A stretch of 55,760 nt of DNA from Helicobacter_J cappadocius. Lineage in GTDB: Bacteria > Campylobacterota > Campylobacteria > Campylobacterales > Helicobacteraceae. A program made the position numbers and the translations under genes. Location: contig NZ_JAUPEV010000012.1 in the NCBI RefSeq assembly GCF_030686155.1, positions 1 to 55,760 on the forward strand. Direction: 5' to 3'. This document shows, one piece after another, positions 33,407 through 43,177 of this stretch (within the stretch, counting starts at the first letter, position 1; every line of letters starts with the position of its first letter). The notes below the pieces were generated by a model that did no database searches, was not told the origin of the DNA, and worked only from the letters and a program-made list of their open reading frames with translations.

Positions 33407-33796
33407 ATGGAAAATCCTATGCTTCTACATCCTTACTTTGGGGTGTTTATCATCTTTGTATTTACCTTTTTGGCTTTTAACACAACCTTAAGGGTGCAAC
33501 GTTTTATTAGCCGAAAACTAGCCGACAAAAGAAATGACAAGCTCAAGTTATCTGCATACGAATGTGGTCCATTGCCTATCAAGCAACAAAATAGAATTTC
33601 TCATCAATTTTATATTATTGCGATGCTTTTTATTTTATTCGATGTTGAAGTTATTTTTATGTTTCCTTGGGCGATAGATTTTAAAGCTTTAGGTATTTTT
33701 GGATTTATGGAAATGTTAAGCTTTCTTTCGTTCCTAATTATTGGTTTTGTTTATGCTTGGAAAAGAGGAGCACTATCATGGCACAACATCAAATAA
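33407..33796 (+). CDS. nuoA: NADH-quinone oxidoreductase subunit A
   Basis: A 129-aa small membrane subunit of complex I with three helices, the conserved SAYECGP loop (quinone-channel cysteine loop) and FDVEVIFMFPWA between helices 2 and 3. It is the first gene of the 14-gene nuo operon, whose genes overlap or nearly touch. The nuoB start lies inside its end (19 nt overlap). Confidence 0.95.
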   Translation: MENPMLLHPYFGVFIIFVFTFLAFNTTLRVQRFISRKLADKRNDKLKLSAYECGPLPIKQQNRISHQFYIIAMLFILFDVEVIFMFPWAIDFKALGIFGFMEMLSFLSFLIIGFVYAWKRGALSWHNIK

Positions 33797-34287
33797 ATTA
33801 CCTGAAAAACTCAGGGGCACCTATAGCACTTACAACGGTTGATAACCTTCTAAATTGGGCTAGAAGCAATTCTCTTTGGCCACTAACTTATGGACTTGCT
33901 TGTTGTGCTATAGAAATGATGGCAGCAGGCGGATCTAGATTTGACTTTGATAGATTTGGAACAATATTCCGTGCTTCTCCTAGACAATCAGATGTAATGA
34001 TTATCGCTGGTACGGTCACTAAAAAACATGCTGAATTTACTCGTAGGCTTTACGATCAGATGCCCGAGCCAAAATGGGTTATCTCAATGGGTAGCTGTGC
34101 TAATACAGGAGGAATGTTCAATACTTATGCAACCGTTCAAGGGGTTGATAGAATCATTCCTGTTGATATTTATCTTCCTGGTTGTGCTCCACGTCCAGAA
34201 ACCCTTCAATATGCATTGATGATGCTTCAAAAAAAGATAAGAAAACAGAAAGCTTTTGGCAAAAACCCGCCTAAACGCTTGATATAA
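33778..34287 (+). CDS. nuoB: NADH-quinone oxidoreductase subunit B
   Basis: A 169-aa subunit carrying the N2 [4Fe-4S] cluster: LACCAIEMMA, GSCANTGGMF and PGCAPRPE provide the cysteines. The start ATG 33778 is chosen because GAGGAG lies 8 nt upstream. It forms the quinone site with NuoD. Confidence 0.96.
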   Translation: MAQHQINYLKNSGAPIALTTVDNLLNWARSNSLWPLTYGLACCAIEMMAAGGSRFDFDRFGTIFRASPRQSDVMIIAGTVTKKHAEFTRRLYDQMPEPKWVISMGSCANTGGMFNTYATVQGVDRIIPVDIYLPGCAPRPETLQYALMMLQKKIRKQKAFGKNPPKRLI

Positions 34288-34300
34288 AGAGGGATTATTG

Positions 34301-35098
34301 ATGGTTAGACAAAACAAGATTGGTTTAGATATTCAAAAAAAAGCTTATCATACAGATAAATTTTACCAACCAAAACAAACTCCAAAAGCTTCTTTATTAG
34401 GAAGTCCTTATGAAGTAATTTTGAATCATTTGAGCTATGAGCACAAGATTTGTGAAAGTTATATAGAACTAGGTACGGCTGTTTTTTGGATTCAAAAGAT
34501 AGATCTTTTACCTATAATGAAAATTCTCAAGAAACTCGGTTATGAAATTCTTAGTGAGATGAGTGCAATTGATATGCTAGATATAAAAGGAGAATTTGAA
34601 ATGTTTTATCAACTTCTCTCCTGTGATAACAACAATATTGAAAAAAAACGTATTCGAGTTAAGTGTGTATTAAGCCCAAATGAAAACATTGACTCTATAG
34701 TGAGTGAATTTAGATGTGCCATTTGGAGCGAAAGAGAAGCTTTTGATATGTTTGGAATTATATTCAATGGACATCCTCACTTAACAAGACTACTGATGCC
34801 TCAAGATTGGGTTGGACATCCTTTATTAAAATCTTATCCTTTAAAAGGTGATGAAAGTGCATCTTGGTATGAGGTTGATAGAATATTTGGAAAAGAATAT
34901 CGTCAAATTATAGGTCCTGAACAAAGAGATAGTGCAAGAGTGGATGAAAAAGATACCTTTAACTTCGCTAGAATAGGACATGAGATGCAAAAGGGCTCAC
35001 AAGATCAATCTGTTTTAATTGATAAAAAATCATCCAAAGCGTTGTTTGTTAAAAAACTAGACTTATCTAAAGCTAAAGTTTTGAAAGAGAGACGCTAA
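34301..35098 (+). CDS. nuoC: NADH-quinone oxidoreductase subunit C
   Basis: A 265-aa 30-kDa subunit. The core is the FRCAIWSEREAFDMFGIIFNGHPHLTRLLMPQDW motif (W-x-E-R-E-x-F-D-x-F/M-G). The ATG 34301 follows GAGGGA by 6 nt. Its stop overlaps the nuoD start (TAATG). Confidence 0.95.
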   Translation: MVRQNKIGLDIQKKAYHTDKFYQPKQTPKASLLGSPYEVILNHLSYEHKICESYIELGTAVFWIQKIDLLPIMKILKKLGYEILSEMSAIDMLDIKGEFEMFYQLLSCDNNNIEKKRIRVKCVLSPNENIDSIVSEFRCAIWSEREAFDMFGIIFNGHPHLTRLLMPQDWVGHPLLKSYPLKGDESASWYEVDRIFGKEYRQIIGPEQRDSARVDEKDTFNFARIGHEMQKGSQDQSVLIDKKSSKALFVKKLDLSKAKVLKERR

Positions 35099-36327
35099 TG
35101 GCACAAATTTATACTAAGCTCAAACCGCAATTTGAAAATATTGTTTTCGAACAAGATGATAATAAGATGATAATAAATTTTGGGCCTCAACACCCTTCTG
35201 CCCACGGTCAGCTACGATTGATCTTAGAGCTTGATGGAGAAAAAGTAATAAAAGCTACTCCAGATATAGGCTATCTCCACAGAGGAATAGAAAAATTAGC
35301 TGAGAATATGATTTATAATGAATTTATGCCCACAACAGATAGGCTTGATTATACTTCTGCTACTAGCAATAATTATGCCTTTGCTCACGCTGTGGAAAAA
35401 CTACTTGATATCGAAATTCCAAAAAGGGCTCAAGTTATTAGGACGATGCTTTTGGAACTTAATAGAATCATCTCTCATATAATGTTTGTAGCTGTACATG
35501 GAATGGATGTAGGTGCATTATCAATGTTTTTATACTGTTTCAAGACTAGAGAATATGGTCTGGATTTGATGGAAGAGTACTGCGGTGCTAGGTTGACACA
35601 TAATGCAATTAGAATCGGTGGAGTGCCACTTGATTTACCATCAAGATGGATTGAGAATCTAAAAAAATTTATTCAAGAAACCCATAACACTATAGCACTC
35701 ATAGAAGGACTGCTTGATAATAATCGAATTTGGAGATCTAGGCTTGAAAATGTGGGGACAATTTCAGCAGAAGTGGCAAAAAATTGGGGATTAAGTGGCA
35801 TTATGCTTCGTGCTAGCGGAATCGCTTATGATGTGCGAAAAGAAGATCCTTATGAACTCTACAGTGAATTAGATTTTAGTGTTCCTATAACAAATAGTGG
35901 AGATAGCTATGGAAGATATAGACTCTACATGGAAGAGATGAGAGAGTCTATAAAGATATTAGAGCAACTCATAGAAATGTATCCAAAAACTGATTCTATA
36001 TTGATGGCAAAAGCTCCCGATTATATTTCCTCTACAAAAGAAGATATTATGACTCAAAATTATGCTTTAATGCAACATTTTGTTCTTGTAACACAAGGTA
36101 TGCGTCCACCCAAAGGTGAAGTTTATGCTCCTACAGAATCTCCAAAAGGAGAATTAGGTTTTTTTATTAATTCTCAAGGGAATCCTTATCCGCATCGACT
36201 TAAAATAAAAGCTCCAAGCTTTTATCATATAGGATGTTTGCAAGATATCCTTATAGGACATTATCTTGCCGATGTTGTAACCATCATAGGATCAACAAAT
36301 GCGGTATTTGGAGAGGTGGATAGATGA
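35098..36327 (+). CDS. nuoD: NADH-quinone oxidoreductase subunit D
   Basis: A 409-aa 49-kDa subunit forming the quinone pocket: NFGPQHPSAHGQLR, DIGYLHRGIEKLAE, PTTDRLDYTS, the GEVYAPTESPKGELGF stretch and PSFYHIGCLQD. It is a full-length, well-conserved NuoD. It overlaps nuoE by 4 nt. Confidence 0.97.
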   Translation: MAQIYTKLKPQFENIVFEQDDNKMIINFGPQHPSAHGQLRLILELDGEKVIKATPDIGYLHRGIEKLAENMIYNEFMPTTDRLDYTSATSNNYAFAHAVEKLLDIEIPKRAQVIRTMLLELNRIISHIMFVAVHGMDVGALSMFLYCFKTREYGLDLMEEYCGARLTHNAIRIGGVPLDLPSRWIENLKKFIQETHNTIALIEGLLDNNRIWRSRLENVGTISAEVAKNWGLSGIMLRASGIAYDVRKEDPYELYSELDFSVPITNSGDSYGRYRLYMEEMRESIKILEQLIEMYPKTDSILMAKAPDYISSTKEDIMTQNYALMQHFVLVTQGMRPPKGEVYAPTESPKGELGFFINSQGNPYPHRLKIKAPSFYHIGCLQDILIGHYLADVVTIIGSTNAVFGEVDR

Positions 36328-36557
36328 AACGTTTTGACCTCAGACATTTAAAAAATGATTTTTATAATCGTATGGGAGAATTGATTGATTCTGAACTTAC
36401 TAATGAGGAGGTAGGAATATTTTTGTTTGAAATTGGTGATTTTGAAAATATTCCAAAAAGTGCGGATTTCATAAAAAATCGCGGTGATATTTTAATGAAT
36501 TCTATTCGATTCAACCAAGTTGATTGGACACTTGTAGTAAAAAAAAGGTCTAAATGA
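36324..36557 (+). CDS. nuoE: Short NuoE-position protein (HP1264-like)
   Basis: A 77-aa protein in the place of NuoE. It has none of the four cysteines of the N1a [2Fe-2S] cluster; the residues are NEEVGIFLFEIGDFENIPKS and a C-terminal VDWTLVVKK. H. pylori and Campylobacter have such a small protein (HP1264, Cj1575c) instead of true NuoE. It belongs to the electron-input region by position only. Confidence 0.8.
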   Translation: MKRFDLRHLKNDFYNRMGELIDSELTNEEVGIFLFEIGDFENIPKSADFIKNRGDILMNSIRFNQVDWTLVVKKRSK

Positions 36558-38485
36558 TGCAATTCTCTCTTCCATATTCTATTGCAACAAAAGAATTCCC
36601 AAATAATCTTCAAAATGAAAAGATTAAATCATTTATAGGATGGGATGGCGTTGTAGTATTTGATGAAGATACAGATATTTTAGATATGTTAAAAAACTAC
36701 GCATATCAATATCAATGCTATTCTGAAGCTTGTGGAAGATGCACACCAGGTAAATATGGTGGAAGGGTTTTATACGATCTTTTGCATAAAATTCAAAATG
36801 ATCCTGAAAATCTTCTTGAGAATATAGATCAACTAGAGAGAACTGCACATTTGATGCAAAATGCCAGTAAATGCGAGATTGGAAAAACAACCCCAAAACC
36901 AATCCTCCAAATGCTACAAACCAGAAGGGAAATTTTTTTAAATCCAAAAAAAATAGCTAATAATCAAAAATATATCTCTAAAATCACTGCTCCATGTACA
37001 GATGCATGTCCTTCACATGTAAATATCCCTGCATATATAGAGGGGGTAAGAGATATGCTTTTTGCAGACTCTTTGAGTGCAACAAGGAGTTCAATGCCTT
37101 TAGCTCAAGTTTGCGGTAGAGTATGCCCACACCCTTGCGAAAATGCCTGTCGTCGATCTATCTTAGATGAACCTATCAGTATTATGGAACTCAAGAGAAT
37201 TGGTGCTGATTATGAGTTTGATATGCATCTATCTTATCAACATTCAAAAACTCCAGCACAAAGTCCATCCACTCAAAAAAAAGTTGCTGTTATTGGTGCA
37301 GGGCCAGGTGGATTGAGTTCTGCTTACTATCTAGCTATTGAAGGAATTGGTGTAGATGTCTATGAAGCCTTACCAGTTTTAGGTGGAGAAGTGGCTGTAG
37401 GGGTTCCAAACTATCGGATGCCTATTTCACACTACAATCACGATATTGATATGCTCAAAGATCTTGGTGTCAGGTTTCACACTTCAAGTGCTATGGATGA
37501 GACATCAATGCTAGAACTCGAAAAATCCCATCAAGCGATAGTTCTGGCAACAGGAGCTAGGATTTCTAAAAAACTTGGCTTTCCGGGTGAAGATTCTTCT
37601 TTAGATGGCTATCTCCCTGCTATTAAATTTATGGATGAAGTCAATCTTGCTCAAAAATTCAATCTTTGCGAATTTCCTGATATTACGGGTAAGAATATCA
37701 TTTGCGTGGGGGGAGGCTTTACCTCCATGGATGTCGTCCGATCTGCTATCAGACTTGGAGCAAAATCCGTTACAATGCTATACAGAAGAGATGAAGCTAC
37801 CATCATTAGAAATACCTCAAAAGAAGAATATCATGAAAGCGTAGAAGAGGGAGTGAAATTTGAATTTTTATCTGCTGTTGTAGATATTGTTTCCAAAGAT
37901 GGCAAGATTATAGCTGTAGATATTGGACAATTTGAACTTAAAAAGACCCCAGATTCTCCAAAAGGAGAACTTGTCAAAATAGATAAGCCACCATTAAGAC
38001 TTGAATGCGATATTTTGATACCTGCTGTTTCCCAAGTCCCAGATTTTTCTTATCTTCCAAAAGAATGGGGAATAGAAATTACCAAATGGGGAACACTTCA
38101 AACTCAAGAAGGTACTTTTAGCACAAACAGAAAAGGGGTTTTTGGCTGCGGAGATTGTGTGAGCGGACCACTCACAATTGTTAATGCTGTAGGACAAGGA
38201 AGACGCGTAGCAAGTGTTATTAAACGTTATTTGGAAAATGGTGAAATATCCTTAAATGATGAGGAAAAAATGGAAGACTACCTCCATCAAATTGGCGTAT
38301 TCAACAAAAACGAAATGGTTAAAGGATGGAATGAGGGTCTAAAAAGATCTGAAAGCAAAAAAGTATCTCCATCAGAACGCAAGAATAGTTTTGTTGAAGT
38401 TAATTTTGGATTAAGTAATCAAGAAGCATTTTCTGAAGCTCAAAGATGTATGCGATGTTATTACATAGCAATGGCGGTGCTGTAA
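36554..38485 (+). CDS. nuoF: NuoF C-terminal domain fused to GltD-like FAD/NADPH flavoprotein
   Basis: A 643-aa fusion. Residues 1-130 resemble the C-terminal cluster domain of NuoF: EACGRCTPG has two cysteines (60, 63), but the third site is Gly66, and C107 follows (SKCEIGKT). No NADH/FMN-binding part of NuoF is present. Residues 145-222 are the GltD/DPYD N-terminal cluster domain (C148, C152, C187, C191, C195, C199). Residues 244-600 form the two-dinucleotide flavoprotein: FAD site GAGPGG (248-253), NAD(P)H site VGGGFTSMD (385-393) and YRRDE (410-414), as in NADPH-preferring enzymes, and GCGDCVSGPLTIVNA near the end. A final RCMRC keeps only two cysteines (632, 635). H. pylori has only a short HP1265 here. 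It follows nuoE by a 4-nt overlap. Confidence 0.9.
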   Translation: MMQFSLPYSIATKEFPNNLQNEKIKSFIGWDGVVVFDEDTDILDMLKNYAYQYQCYSEACGRCTPGKYGGRVLYDLLHKIQNDPENLLENIDQLERTAHLMQNASKCEIGKTTPKPILQMLQTRREIFLNPKKIANNQKYISKITAPCTDACPSHVNIPAYIEGVRDMLFADSLSATRSSMPLAQVCGRVCPHPCENACRRSILDEPISIMELKRIGADYEFDMHLSYQHSKTPAQSPSTQKKVAVIGAGPGGLSSAYYLAIEGIGVDVYEALPVLGGEVAVGVPNYRMPISHYNHDIDMLKDLGVRFHTSSAMDETSMLELEKSHQAIVLATGARISKKLGFPGEDSSLDGYLPAIKFMDEVNLAQKFNLCEFPDITGKNIICVGGGFTSMDVVRSAIRLGAKSVTMLYRRDEATIIRNTSKEEYHESVEEGVKFEFLSAVVDIVSKDGKIIAVDIGQFELKKTPDSPKGELVKIDKPPLRLECDILIPAVSQVPDFSYLPKEWGIEITKWGTLQTQEGTFSTNRKGVFGCGDCVSGPLTIVNAVGQGRRVASVIKRYLENGEISLNDEEKMEDYLHQIGVFNKNEMVKGWNEGLKRSESKKVSPSERKNSFVEVNFGLSNQEAFSEAQRCMRCYYIAMAVL

Positions 38486-40743
38486 TGAGTATATTTATCA
38501 ACGATAGAGAGTTTTCTTTTAAAGAAGGTGAAAGTATTTTGGAAGTTGCTAGAAAAAACAATATTTATATTCCTACTTTGTGCCATCTTCCAAAGTTGGC
38601 TCCTGTTGGTGCATGTCGTATGTGTATCGTAGAGGAAGAAAGTGGAAATATCATCGCCTCTTGCAAAAGTCCGGCAACGCACGATGCTAAAATATATACT
38701 CATACCCCAAAACTAGAACAACATCGCCAAGAAATCATGAAACTTCTATGCATAAACCATCCACTAGAATGCGGGGTATGTGACAAAAGTGGAGAATGCG
38801 AACTTCAAGATAAAGTGCTAGAGACCAAAATACCTATGCAAACTTTTGGAGCAGTGCAACGAAAAGATGATTTTATTTCATTTAAAAATAAGATTTATGA
38901 TGAAAGTCTTTGTATTATGTGCGAACGATGTGCAAGAACCTGTAATCAAATCGTAGGCAACAATTATCTACAGGTAGTAATGGGTGGATATAATTCAAAA
39001 ATCGGTATCAACTCCCAAAATTACTGCGAAGATTGCGATGAATGCGTCAGCGTATGTCCAACAGGAGCTATGATTTCAGAAAGATTTCAATACAATTCTA
39101 ATGCTTGGGAATTGGAAAAAACTTCTAGTACTTGCACAAATTGTGCTTTGGGTTGTTATATTATCTATGAAGGTAAAAATACAAATAATCCTACCCATAT
39201 TTCTAAAAATAAAAAAATCTATAGGAGCACGACCGCAATGGAATTTTCCCAATTGTGCCATTCTGGACGACACAACTTTGGCAATTCCCCCATTTATAAT
39301 AAAGATATTTCCAAACTTGAAACAGCTATAAAAGCTTTCAAAAATGCCTCCGCGATTCGAATTGGGACACAAATAAGTAATGAAGAAGCTTTTATAATTA
39401 ATGAGCTTAAAAATAAACTTGATATACCACTATATTGCGAGGAAGCTAGAGTTTATTCTGAATTCATATCTATTGTCAAATCCACTTCTAGCAAACCTAT
39501 ACATATCACAAAAGAAATATTAAAAGAAACCGATTTATGTATCAGTCTAGCTAGTTTTATTTTTGATGAAATGCCTGTACTCAAAAGCCAGATTATTAAC
39601 TCCATCACAACTCAAAAAACAAAACATATTTGCCTTCATCCAATCCCTGATGAACGATTAAAAAAACATTCCTATATTCAATATGAAGTTCAAACCGAAA
39701 TAGGTGTTGTTGCATTAATGCTATCTAGTTTTACAAAAAATACCATCAAAGATCCTAAAATAAATGATTTCATTGAAAAACTAGATATAGGTTATTTGAG
39801 TTCTGAGTCCAATATTAGTGAAGAAGAGCTTGATATTTTAAGCGAATCCTTTAGAATAGCTCAAAATCCTGTGATTTTCATTGGATCAGAGCTTTTTTAT
39901 CATCCACAGAGCAAACAGATTGCATACATGATTGGATTGATAGAAAAATACACTCATGCAAAAATCATTATTATTCCTCCTTCTGGGAATTCTGTGGGAA
40001 TTTCACTTATCTGCAATCTCTCAAAAGATAATCTTGAAAACCATAATGTTGTTGGATATAAGACAAAGGGCAGTTTTATCCTCAATGAAATGATTGAAGA
40101 TATCGAATATAAAGAAAATGCAGACTTTGTTTTAAATACTGATTTCATAATTCCCTCCATGCTTCAAATAGAAGGCACTATGGTAAATACAGATTATCGC
40201 TTATTGCCCATAACCCCATCTTTACCCTATGAAGGCTATGATATTTGTGACATTGCACAAGATTTCGGAATGTCAGAATCATCTCTTGTAGAGATCACTT
40301 CCAAGCTCCCTGCACAAAAAGGATTTAAAAATATTCACTATGATGATCTTAAAAACTTTTTTGATAGAAACGGAAACGAACAAAGAGGCTACTTTCTATC
40401 TGCTCAAGTTTTTTCTTGTATAGAAAATATAGAGCTTCCAGATATTGATTTTCTACCTGAGTCAAATGGCTCTATTTTATATTTACCAAAAAAATCAGGG
40501 AACTTCTTTGGTTTTAACGAAGCAAAAATAATGGCTTCCAAACAGTTTGCAATCGCAAATAAAATAACCGATGCGAAAAAAATTTCCTTTAATATTGAAG
40601 GTAAAGAATTCATTTGTGATTTTGTTGAAGAGGAATATCTAAAAGGGATGGTGGCTATTTTTTATCCAGGTAAATACTTTATTTGTAATCAAACCTATCC
40701 TTATATAAAAATCACCCTCAAAAAATGGAGTGAAAATGCCTAA
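38485..40743 (+). CDS. nuoG1: NADH-quinone oxidoreductase subunit G, first copy
   Basis: A 752-aa NuoG paralogue. The N-terminal ferredoxin domain has the [2Fe-2S] cysteines (LCHLPKLAPVGACRMC...SC), then HPLECGVCDKSGEC (His plus three Cys), two [4Fe-4S] motifs (CIMCERCARTC, CEDCDECVSVCP) and STCTNCALGC. The rest is the molybdopterin-oxidoreductase-like part without visible cofactor motif. The start ATG 38485 shares the A of the nuoF stop (TAATG); an upstream frame start is rejected. About half the residues agree with copy 2 in the cluster region by eye. Confidence 0.92.
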   Translation: MSIFINDREFSFKEGESILEVARKNNIYIPTLCHLPKLAPVGACRMCIVEEESGNIIASCKSPATHDAKIYTHTPKLEQHRQEIMKLLCINHPLECGVCDKSGECELQDKVLETKIPMQTFGAVQRKDDFISFKNKIYDESLCIMCERCARTCNQIVGNNYLQVVMGGYNSKIGINSQNYCEDCDECVSVCPTGAMISERFQYNSNAWELEKTSSTCTNCALGCYIIYEGKNTNNPTHISKNKKIYRSTTAMEFSQLCHSGRHNFGNSPIYNKDISKLETAIKAFKNASAIRIGTQISNEEAFIINELKNKLDIPLYCEEARVYSEFISIVKSTSSKPIHITKEILKETDLCISLASFIFDEMPVLKSQIINSITTQKTKHICLHPIPDERLKKHSYIQYEVQTEIGVVALMLSSFTKNTIKDPKINDFIEKLDIGYLSSESNISEEELDILSESFRIAQNPVIFIGSELFYHPQSKQIAYMIGLIEKYTHAKIIIIPPSGNSVGISLICNLSKDNLENHNVVGYKTKGSFILNEMIEDIEYKENADFVLNTDFIIPSMLQIEGTMVNTDYRLLPITPSLPYEGYDICDIAQDFGMSESSLVEITSKLPAQKGFKNIHYDDLKNFFDRNGNEQRGYFLSAQVFSCIENIELPDIDFLPESNGSILYLPKKSGNFFGFNEAKIMASKQFAIANKITDAKKISFNIEGKEFICDFVEEEYLKGMVAIFYPGKYFICNQTYPYIKITLKKWSENA

Positions 40744-43177
40744 AATAACAATAGATGAAAAACAATTAGATTTTAAAGAAGGTCAGACTATTTTAGAAAT
40801 TGCGAGAAAAAATAATATTTATATCCCAACTATATGTTATTTGAATGGTTGTTCTCCAACTGTTGCTTGCAAAATGTGTATGGCTGAAGTTGATGGAAAA
40901 CGCGTTTATACCTGCAATACCAAAGCCAAAGATGGAGCTAGAGTACTCACCCAAACCCCTGAAGTCATAGATGATAGAAGAACCATAATGCAAACCTATG
41001 ATGTTAACCACCCCCTAGAGTGTGGCGTATGCGACAAGAGCGGAGAATGTGAGCTTCAAGATCTTACTCTCAAAAATCAGGTTGAATCTCAAAATTACAG
41101 TGTTCAAGATGATGAAAAGGTTCCTAAAGAATGGGCACAGGCTATTTATGATCCAAATCTTTGTATTGTCTGCGAACGTTGCGTTACTACCTGCAAGGAC
41201 AATATTGGAGAAGCAAATCTCAAAGCCGTCAAGACTGAATTACACGCTCCAGATAGTTTTAAAGACACAATGCCAAAAGACCCTTATAGTGTATGGAGTA
41301 GAAAGCAAAAAGCACTGATTGATTTTGTTGGAGAAAATCCTTGTGTGGATTGTGGAGAGTGTATCGCCGTGTGTCCTGTAGGTGCGTTGGGTTACAAAAA
41401 TTTTAGCTATACTTCAAATGCTTGGGAATTACGAAAAATAAGCTCTACCTGCCCTCATTGTCCAGCAGGTTGCCATATTGATTATCAGGTCAAACATCAA
41501 GATGTTCTAAATGATAAGCAAAAAATTTATCGCGTTAGCAATGATTTTCATTATAACCCAATCTGTGGTGCAGGAAGATTTGCATTTGATATAAGCTCAA
41601 GTATTCAAGGAAGCGAAAACTTATCTGAAGCTGTACAAAAAATCAAAAATGCAAAAGCTATCAGAATCGGTGGAGATATCACCAATGAAGAAGCATTTAT
41701 AATAGAAGAATTGCGTAAAAAAATAGGTTTTGAAATTTATTGCGAAGACACAAGACAATTTCAAGAATTTAGCAATACATTCAAGCAAAAATATTTTCCA
41801 ACACTATCTGATATTGGAAGTTCAGATCTTATTATCTCGCTAGGATCGAGTCTAAAAACAGAAATTCCTTTATTGCGTTATGCTATCAACAATGCTCTCA
41901 AGTTAAATAAATCTACCTCTTTAATCTATGCACATCCTATCAAAGATGGACTTATTGACAAACTTGGCAGAAATGTAATTTCTATTCAGTATCCCCCTCA
42001 AGCAGATGAAGTGATTTTAGGTGCATTGTTATTAATAAAAGATTTGAACCCTGATAATATTTTGGATACCGTTTATAAAAGCAAAAAAAAGATATCAAAA
42101 ACGACCATAAAAGAGGTCAAAAAAACTCTCCCTATAGAAGATGGAAGCACTTCTGAAGAGCCTAAAGAAATTATAGAAAAAATTGAAGAAGTTATAGAAT
42201 TAGATTATTATGGACTTTTAGAAGAATGTTCTTTGAATTATGATAAATTTATCCAACTTAAAGAAATATTTTTATCAGCAAATGCACCTATTTTGGTTAT
42301 CGGTCAAGATGTATATCAACATAAAAATGCTAAAAATATTGCAAAAATGCTTTCATTTTTAGAGAAGAATACAAGCGTAAGAATAGTCCTAATTCCACCT
42401 CAGACAAATTCTGTAGGAATCTCACTCATCTGCACTCTCCAAGAAGACAAAAAAGATACAACTGAAGTGGTGGGTATTCGCTCATATGGAGATTATGTGA
42501 TTGATTCTGATAGAATTAATACAAAAAATGAAGCCAAGCATCATGTTGATTTCATTCTCCCTGCCCTCAATCAAATTGAAGCTACTCTTAGCAATTTTGA
42601 ATACAAACTTTTACCATTAAAACCAGCAATTCTATACAGAGGATATGATCTCAGTGATATCGCACAAGCATTTGGTCTTAGCGGTGAAAGCCTAGTTGAT
42701 TATACTCATTTATTACCCAAAGAAAGTGGTTTTGAAGAAATCCATTATGATTGTCTGAAAAACTACTATTGTTCCAATGGTGAAGAAAAAAGAGGTTATG
42801 TGCTTAATTTAGATTTCGTTAAAAATCACAGAAATAACACCTCTGATACTATTTTAAACTCCATTGAATTCCCAAAAATAGAATCTTTTAATGCCTATTT
42901 CAAATATCCTCAAGCACAATTCTCGCCCAACACCCAAGCAAGCGAAAACCTACAAACAAAAACTGGAATATATACTTCCAAAGAAAATTTGACTAAACTC
43001 AATCTGACAGAAGGTCAAGAGATTTGTTTGGAAAAAAATGGTGATGAAATCATAGGAAATGTCTATGTGGATTATGATTTAAATCAAGATATATTCGTTA
43101 TCTCTCCAAGTTTAGATAATGAACATATATTTAAACAAAGCATTTTTGAAAATTTAACTCTAAAGGAATGCAGATGA
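40736..43177 (+). CDS. nuoG2: NADH-quinone oxidoreductase subunit G, second copy
   Basis: An 813-aa NuoG, nearer in length to the single H. pylori NuoG. All cluster motifs are present: CYLNGCSPTVACKMC, HPLECGVCDKSGEC, CIVCERCVTTC, CVDCGECIAVCP and STCPHCPAGC. About residues 440-485 hold a Lys/Glu-rich insert absent from copy 1. ATG 40736 is chosen for GGAG 5 nt upstream; it overlaps copy 1 by 8 nt. Both copies probably carry electrons in series or belong to alternative arms. Confidence 0.92.
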   Translation: MPKITIDEKQLDFKEGQTILEIARKNNIYIPTICYLNGCSPTVACKMCMAEVDGKRVYTCNTKAKDGARVLTQTPEVIDDRRTIMQTYDVNHPLECGVCDKSGECELQDLTLKNQVESQNYSVQDDEKVPKEWAQAIYDPNLCIVCERCVTTCKDNIGEANLKAVKTELHAPDSFKDTMPKDPYSVWSRKQKALIDFVGENPCVDCGECIAVCPVGALGYKNFSYTSNAWELRKISSTCPHCPAGCHIDYQVKHQDVLNDKQKIYRVSNDFHYNPICGAGRFAFDISSSIQGSENLSEAVQKIKNAKAIRIGGDITNEEAFIIEELRKKIGFEIYCEDTRQFQEFSNTFKQKYFPTLSDIGSSDLIISLGSSLKTEIPLLRYAINNALKLNKSTSLIYAHPIKDGLIDKLGRNVISIQYPPQADEVILGALLLIKDLNPDNILDTVYKSKKKISKTTIKEVKKTLPIEDGSTSEEPKEIIEKIEEVIELDYYGLLEECSLNYDKFIQLKEIFLSANAPILVIGQDVYQHKNAKNIAKMLSFLEKNTSVRIVLIPPQTNSVGISLICTLQEDKKDTTEVVGIRSYGDYVIDSDRINTKNEAKHHVDFILPALNQIEATLSNFEYKLLPLKPAILYRGYDLSDIAQAFGLSGESLVDYTHLLPKESGFEEIHYDCLKNYYCSNGEEKRGYVLNLDFVKNHRNNTSDTILNSIEFPKIESFNAYFKYPQAQFSPNTQASENLQTKTGIYTSKENLTKLNLTEGQEICLEKNGDEIIGNVYVDYDLNQDIFVISPSLDNEHIFKQSIFENLTLKECR

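Noticed and set aside
38446..38484. Longer nuoG1 start 13 codons upstream
   Set aside because: It would lie inside the conserved end of the nuoF fusion; the TAATG junction at 38485 and the ferredoxin-domain start fit the shorter form.
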